Assembly (NCBI RefSeq): GCF_003987495.1
Contig: NZ_NGJU01000016.1
Location: 27,494 to 91,493, forward strand
Length of the DNA: 64,000 bases
Direction: 5' to 3'
DNA from: Vagococcus salmoninarum
GTDB taxonomy: Bacteria; Bacillota; Bacilli; Lactobacillales; Vagococcaceae
The notes below the pieces were generated by a model, which saw only the letters and a program-made list of their open reading frames with translations, searched no databases and was not told the DNA's origin. The translations under genes were made by a program, and so were the position numbers. How positions within the stretch are numbered: position 1 is the stretch's first letter; each line of letters opens with the position of its first letter. Below, one piece after another: positions 60,803 through 64,000 of this stretch.

Positions 60803-61723
60803 ATGTCATTAGGAAAAAAAATATTTTTAAGTATTTTGTCGGTCATGTTAGTAATTGTGCTTGCTATAGTAGGCTATGGCGCTAAAGTTTACTTTGATAT
60901 TAAAGGAACTGCAACCGGTATTCAAGAAGAAGTAGCAAGGCCGAAATCTTCCTTAAGAGATAAAAAAGTGGAACTAGGAAAAGGGGATGCTTTTTCAGTT
61001 TTACTACTAGGATTAGATACAGGTGATTTAGGCCGAGATGAACAAGGACGTTCGGATACAATGTTAGTAGCAACTGTTAATCCAAAAAGTAATAAAACGA
61101 CGTTAGTCAGTCTTTCTCGTGACACATACACTGAAATTGTTGGTCAAGGAACTGTCGATAAATTAAACCACGCCTATGCGTTTGGTGGCGCGGAAATGGC
61201 AATTGCTTCAGTTGAAAACTTATTGCAAATTCCTATTGATCATTATGTAACAATCAACATGAAAGGCTTAAAGGAGTTAGTTGACGCAGTTGATGGCGTT
61301 AGTGTTGAAAATACATTAGAGTTTAGTCAAGACGGCTTTGACTTTCCTTTAGGGACTTTACGGTTAAATGGCGAAGCTGCCTTAGCCTTTTCAAGAATGC
61401 GAGATCAAGATCCGAAAGGTGACTACGGCCGTCAAGACCGTCAACGTAAAATCATTAACAGTATTGTAAAAAAATCAATTAGCTTGTCAACACTGACTGG
61501 CTATACTGATATTTTAAAAGCGATTGAGAATAATATGAAAACCGATTTATCTTGGGACAACATGTTAGATTTACAAAAGAGATATAAGGCAAGCTTTGAT
61601 AACATGGAAATGGAAGCCTTAGTTGGGGACGGTGTCATGATTGATGGCGTCTCTTATCAACAAATTCCAGCAGAAGAGTTAAACCGTGTGCAGCAATTGT
61701 TGCAAGGCGAGTTAGCTAATTAA
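60803..61723 (+). CDS. LCP family wall polymer ligase (second copy)
   Basis: 306 residues. A membrane span (ILSVMLVIVLAIVGYGAKVY), then LLLGLDTGDLGRDEQGRSDT, SLSRDTYTEIVG, LAFSRMRDQDPKGDYGRQDR and RQRKIINSIVKK, matching the LCP catalytic arginines and Asp residues. Shorter than the LCP protein at 49370 (377). Attaches a glycopolymer to peptidoglycan. AGGAGG ribosome site; 23 bases after the epimerase gene. Confidence 0.94.
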   Translation: MSLGKKIFLSILSVMLVIVLAIVGYGAKVYFDIKGTATGIQEEVARPKSSLRDKKVELGKGDAFSVLLLGLDTGDLGRDEQGRSDTMLVATVNPKSNKTTLVSLSRDTYTEIVGQGTVDKLNHAYAFGGAEMAIASVENLLQIPIDHYVTINMKGLKELVDAVDGVSVENTLEFSQDGFDFPLGTLRLNGEAALAFSRMRDQDPKGDYGRQDRQRKIINSIVKKSISLSTLTGYTDILKAIENNMKTDLSWDNMLDLQKRYKASFDNMEMEALVGDGVMIDGVSYQQIPAEELNRVQQLLQGELAN

Positions 61724-61760
61724 AAAAGAGAGGCAGTGACACTAGTCACTGCCTCTTTTT
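61722..61760 (+). terminator. Rho-independent terminator after the second LCP gene
   Basis: Stem GAGGCAGTGAC / GTCACTGCCTC around ACTA with flanking A run and T run. Confidence 0.9.
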
Positions 61761-61918
61761 GAACGGGTTTTCTTGGAATCGGCGATTCTTTAAGAAAAAC
61801 AGAAAGTGAATACTAGCTGATATTAGTATTTTTTAAAAGTAGTTCACAAAGGGGGGCTATTGAATTTGTTTATAAACAAGCTATAATAGAGTAGAGAAAT
61901 TATTCAGAGGAGAGTTAG

Positions 61919-63037
61919 ATGAAAAAAATAAAAATAATGACGGTGTTTGGTACACGACCAGAAGCAATCAAAATGGCACCACTCATTAAAGAAATTGAAA
62001 AACAACAGACTGATTTTGAAAGCATCGTAGTAGTTACAGCTCAGCATCGTGAAATGTTAGATCAAGTCTTAACTTTTTTTGAAATTGAACCAGATTATGA
62101 TTTAAATATTATGAAAGCCGGTCAAACAATCGCTGGCATAACTAGTAGCATCTTATTAAAATTAGAAAGCATCATTAGTGACACACAACCGGATATTATT
62201 TTAGTTCATGGCGATACGACGACAACTTTCGCAACAAGTCTGTCAGCCTTTTATCAACAAGTTAAAATTGGGCATGTAGAAGCCGGGTTGAGAACATGGA
62301 ATAAATACTCCCCCTTTCCAGAAGAAATGAATCGTCAGCTGACAGATGTGTTAAGTGATTTATATTTTGCGCCAACGGAAGAAACCAAAACTAATTTATT
62401 AAATGAAAAGATTCCCGCGGAAAAAATCTTTATGACTGGAAATACAGTGATTGATGCTCTGAATTATACGATTAAAGAAGACTATCAGCCGACGAATCTG
62501 AAAATGCAGTCACCAGAAAACAAGCTGATCCTCTTAACAATGCATCGAAGAGAAAATCAAGGTCAACCGATGGTGAATGTCTTTAAAGCTCTTAGAAGGG
62601 TGTTAGATGAGCGTCAGGACGTTGAAATCGTCTACCCAGTCCACTTGAGTCCAAAAGTTCAATCTTTAGCTAAGGAATATTTAGAGGGGCATGAGCGAAT
62701 TCACTTAATCCCGCCCCTTGATCTAGTAGAATTTCATAATATGTTAAATCAAGCCTATTTTGTGATGAGTGATTCCGGGGGAATTCAAGAAGAAGCTCCC
62801 TCCTTAGAAAAACCAGTCCTAGTTTTAAGAGATACGACTGAGCGTCCAGAAGGCGTGGCGGCAGGGACGTTGAAATTAATTGGGACGGAAGAGGCTGAGG
62901 TCTATGATGAAATGTTAGTGTTATTGACGGATCAACAGATTTATCGAAAAATGGCTCAAGCTAAAAACCCCTACGGTGATGGCAGAGCTAGTCAACGAAT
63001 TTTGGAAGCTATTAAAAGTTCCTTTAAGTCAGAATAG
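61919..63037 (+). CDS. wecB: UDP-N-acetylglucosamine 2-epimerase (non-hydrolysing)
   Basis: 372 residues, family-typical. It starts MKKIKIMTVFGTRPEAIKMA and has VVTAQHREMLDQ, LVHGDTTTTFATSLSAFYQQ, HVEAGLRTWNKYSPFPEEMN, LLTMHRRENQGQPM and SDSGGIQEEAPSLEKPVLVL. It makes UDP-ManNAc from UDP-GlcNAc, the donor needed by TagA upstream (equivalent to MnaA). GAGGAGAG ribosome site. Confidence 0.96.
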   Translation: MKKIKIMTVFGTRPEAIKMAPLIKEIEKQQTDFESIVVVTAQHREMLDQVLTFFEIEPDYDLNIMKAGQTIAGITSSILLKLESIISDTQPDIILVHGDTTTTFATSLSAFYQQVKIGHVEAGLRTWNKYSPFPEEMNRQLTDVLSDLYFAPTEETKTNLLNEKIPAEKIFMTGNTVIDALNYTIKEDYQPTNLKMQSPENKLILLTMHRRENQGQPMVNVFKALRRVLDERQDVEIVYPVHLSPKVQSLAKEYLEGHERIHLIPPLDLVEFHNMLNQAYFVMSDSGGIQEEAPSLEKPVLVLRDTTERPEGVAAGTLKLIGTEEAEVYDEMLVLLTDQQIYRKMAQAKNPYGDGRASQRILEAIKSSFKSE

Positions 63038-63054
63038 GATGAAAGGAGCAGCTG

Positions 63055-63810
63055 ATGATTGATTTACATTGCCATATTTTACCTCAACTAGATGATGGAC
63101 CAGATACTTTAATTGAGTCTTTAATGATGGCGGAAGAGGCGGCTGCTCAAGGCATCAGTCGGATATTATGTACCCCTCATCATAATATCGGCAAATATTG
63201 GAACCCTAAAAATAAAGTTATTATGGCTGTAGCAGAGTTCCAAAAGATTTTAGATGAAAATAAGATCCTAATCACTCTTTACGAAGGACAAGAGGTTAGG
63301 ATCTCAGGTAATTTATATGACCAGGTTCAAAAAAATCAACTTTTATTTATTGATGAGGGGAATAAATATTTACTCATTGAGTTTCCAACAGAGACAATCC
63401 CAGTTTATACTAAAAAACTCTTTATGAATTTAATCAATCACGGTATTCGGCCGATTATTGTTCATCCAGAACGTAATGAGTATTTTGCTAACCATCTCGA
63501 TCAGTTAGCTGATTTAACTGAAATAGGTGCCTTATCACAAATGACCGCCCCAAGTTATTTAGGGAATTTTGGAAGTCAAGTTAAATTAAATGCTCAAAAA
63601 ATGATAGAATTAGGCTTGATCCAATTAATTGGTTCAGACGGACATTCAATTAATCAGCGCAAAGTTAGACTAGCTGAAGTTTATAGTGAATTAGCAAAAG
63701 ATTATTCGCCAGATTTTGTTGAGGAGTTAAAAAATAACGCAGAAACCATTTTTGATGGTGGGGATATAAAAAGGAAGGTTCACTTAAAGGGGACTGAACC
63801 CTTAAAATGA
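63055..63810 (+). CDS. CpsB/CapC-type tyrosine-protein phosphatase (PHP family)
   Basis: 251 residues. PHP metal ligands: MIDLHCHILPQLDDGPDTLI, CTPHHNIGK, PIIVHPERNEYF and LIGSDGHS. In capsule loci CpsB dephosphorylates the BY-kinase CpsD and controls polymer length. It starts 18 bases after wecB (AAAGGAG). Its stop codon TGA coincides with the start of the IS-like sequence TGAGACAG, so the C-terminus (HLKGTEPLK) may have been changed by the insertion. No kinase gene is visible before the edge. Confidence 0.92.
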   Translation: MIDLHCHILPQLDDGPDTLIESLMMAEEAAAQGISRILCTPHHNIGKYWNPKNKVIMAVAEFQKILDENKILITLYEGQEVRISGNLYDQVQKNQLLFIDEGNKYLLIEFPTETIPVYTKKLFMNLINHGIRPIIVHPERNEYFANHLDQLADLTEIGALSQMTAPSYLGNFGSQVKLNAQKMIELGLIQLIGSDGHSINQRKVRLAEVYSELAKDYSPDFVEELKNNAETIFDGGDIKRKVHLKGTEPLK

Positions 63811-64000
63811 GACAGTAATAAAAACACCTATGCGGTTGCTTGTTTTCGATAATCTATCGGAGATAAGTAACCGTATTTTTGTTGAATTCTCTTTTCATTA
63901 TAATACTTGATGAAATTTTGTACAGTTTCGATTACACTAGTAGTAGAGCATCCAAGCTCTGACTGTATTGAGAACGTTTCAGACTTTAGAGTGGAATGAA
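63808..64000 (-). mobile_element. IS3-family insertion sequence, one end (cut by window edge)
   Basis: TGAGACAGTAATAAAAACAC at 63808 begins just before the stop of a transposase reading frame on the minus strand and has the TG...CAG look of IS3-family termini. The other end and any target duplication are outside the window. Confidence 0.75.
63828..64000 (-). CDS. IS3-family transposase OrfB, C-terminal fragment (5' part outside window)
   Basis: 57 C-terminal residues: HSTLKSETFSIQSELGCSTT followed by a helix ending VQNFIKYYNEKRIQQKYGYL and SPIDYRKQATA. The pattern LK-SE ... YYN-KRIQ-K--YLSP--YR-Q is diagnostic of the integrase core end in IS3/IS150-group transposases. The catalytic Glu lies just beyond the edge. 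Whether the element is intact cannot be seen. Confidence 0.9.
   Translation of the reverse strand, partial: HSTLKSETFSIQSELGCSTTSVIETVQNFIKYYNEKRIQQKYGYLSPIDYRKQATA

Overview
This is a low-GC Firmicutes chromosome segment, most likely from the Enterococcaceae and Vagococcus-like. That identification is inference. It rests on strong AGGAGG ribosome sites, hairpin-plus-T terminators after nearly every operon, a T-box before thrS, sigma-54/LevR control of a PTS, a poly(glycerol phosphate) teichoic acid cluster, and the gene order PBP2B - rpmG - 5-FCL - rhomboid - yqgQ - glk - rhodanese. Nothing looks like a complete prophage or CRISPR array. The only clear mobile element is the end of an IS3-family insertion cut by the right edge.

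Layout. 1-3.7 kb: a BaiN/HI0933-type flavoprotein (cut by the left edge), gdhA, pgi. 3.7-5.8 kb: an accessory patch on the minus strand with three very small single-span membrane peptides and an exported protein whose signal peptide is out of frame at a poly-A run, beside a divergent orphan LytTR response regulator. 5.9-12.4 kb: small redox, acetyltransferase and carbonic anhydrase-like genes and a divergent Rgg regulator/MFS exporter pair around a perfect 16-bp palindrome. 12.4-23.1 kb: T-box and thrS, class B PBP, rpmG, a drug-type ABC exporter behind twin dyads, then 5-FCL, rhomboid, yqgQ open into glk, rhodanese, and a universal stress protein. 23.2-31.3 kb: rpoY-rnjA, an EfrAB/TM287-288-like heterodimeric ABC exporter behind a 22-bp palindrome, and a quinone/electrophile detoxification-type operon (dioxygenase, esterase, flavin reductase). 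31.4-36.7 kb: an unknown surface protein, HAD phosphatase, sfsA, DEAD-box helicase. 36.7-42.9 kb: a LevR-type activator and its lactose/cellobiose-type PTS operon behind a textbook -24/-12 promoter that lies inside the 3' arm of the activator gene's terminator. 42.9-43.4 kb: a non-coding direct-repeat array and tRNA-Arg(CCT). 43.5-48 kb: aminopeptidase, TetR regulator, flavodoxin, map, BrkB.

48-63.8 kb is a wall teichoic acid locus: tagO, LCP ligase, tagH, tagB-like, tagA, tagG, tagF-like, tagD, a 1189-residue fusion, epimerase, second LCP ligase, wecB/mnaA and cpsB. TagO and TagA build the linkage unit, using ManNAc made by WecB. TagD supplies CDP-glycerol and TagB/TagF-type enzymes polymerise it. 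TagGH exports it and the LCP proteins attach it. The fusion protein joins a TagF-type transferase to a GT-B glycosyltransferase whose two halves are separated by about 370 residues of GW/SH3-like modules. It is the most unusual protein here and probably the chain decorator.

Many start sites were moved downstream to the ATG/GTG/TTG that has a proper ribosome site; each such choice is stated in the entry.
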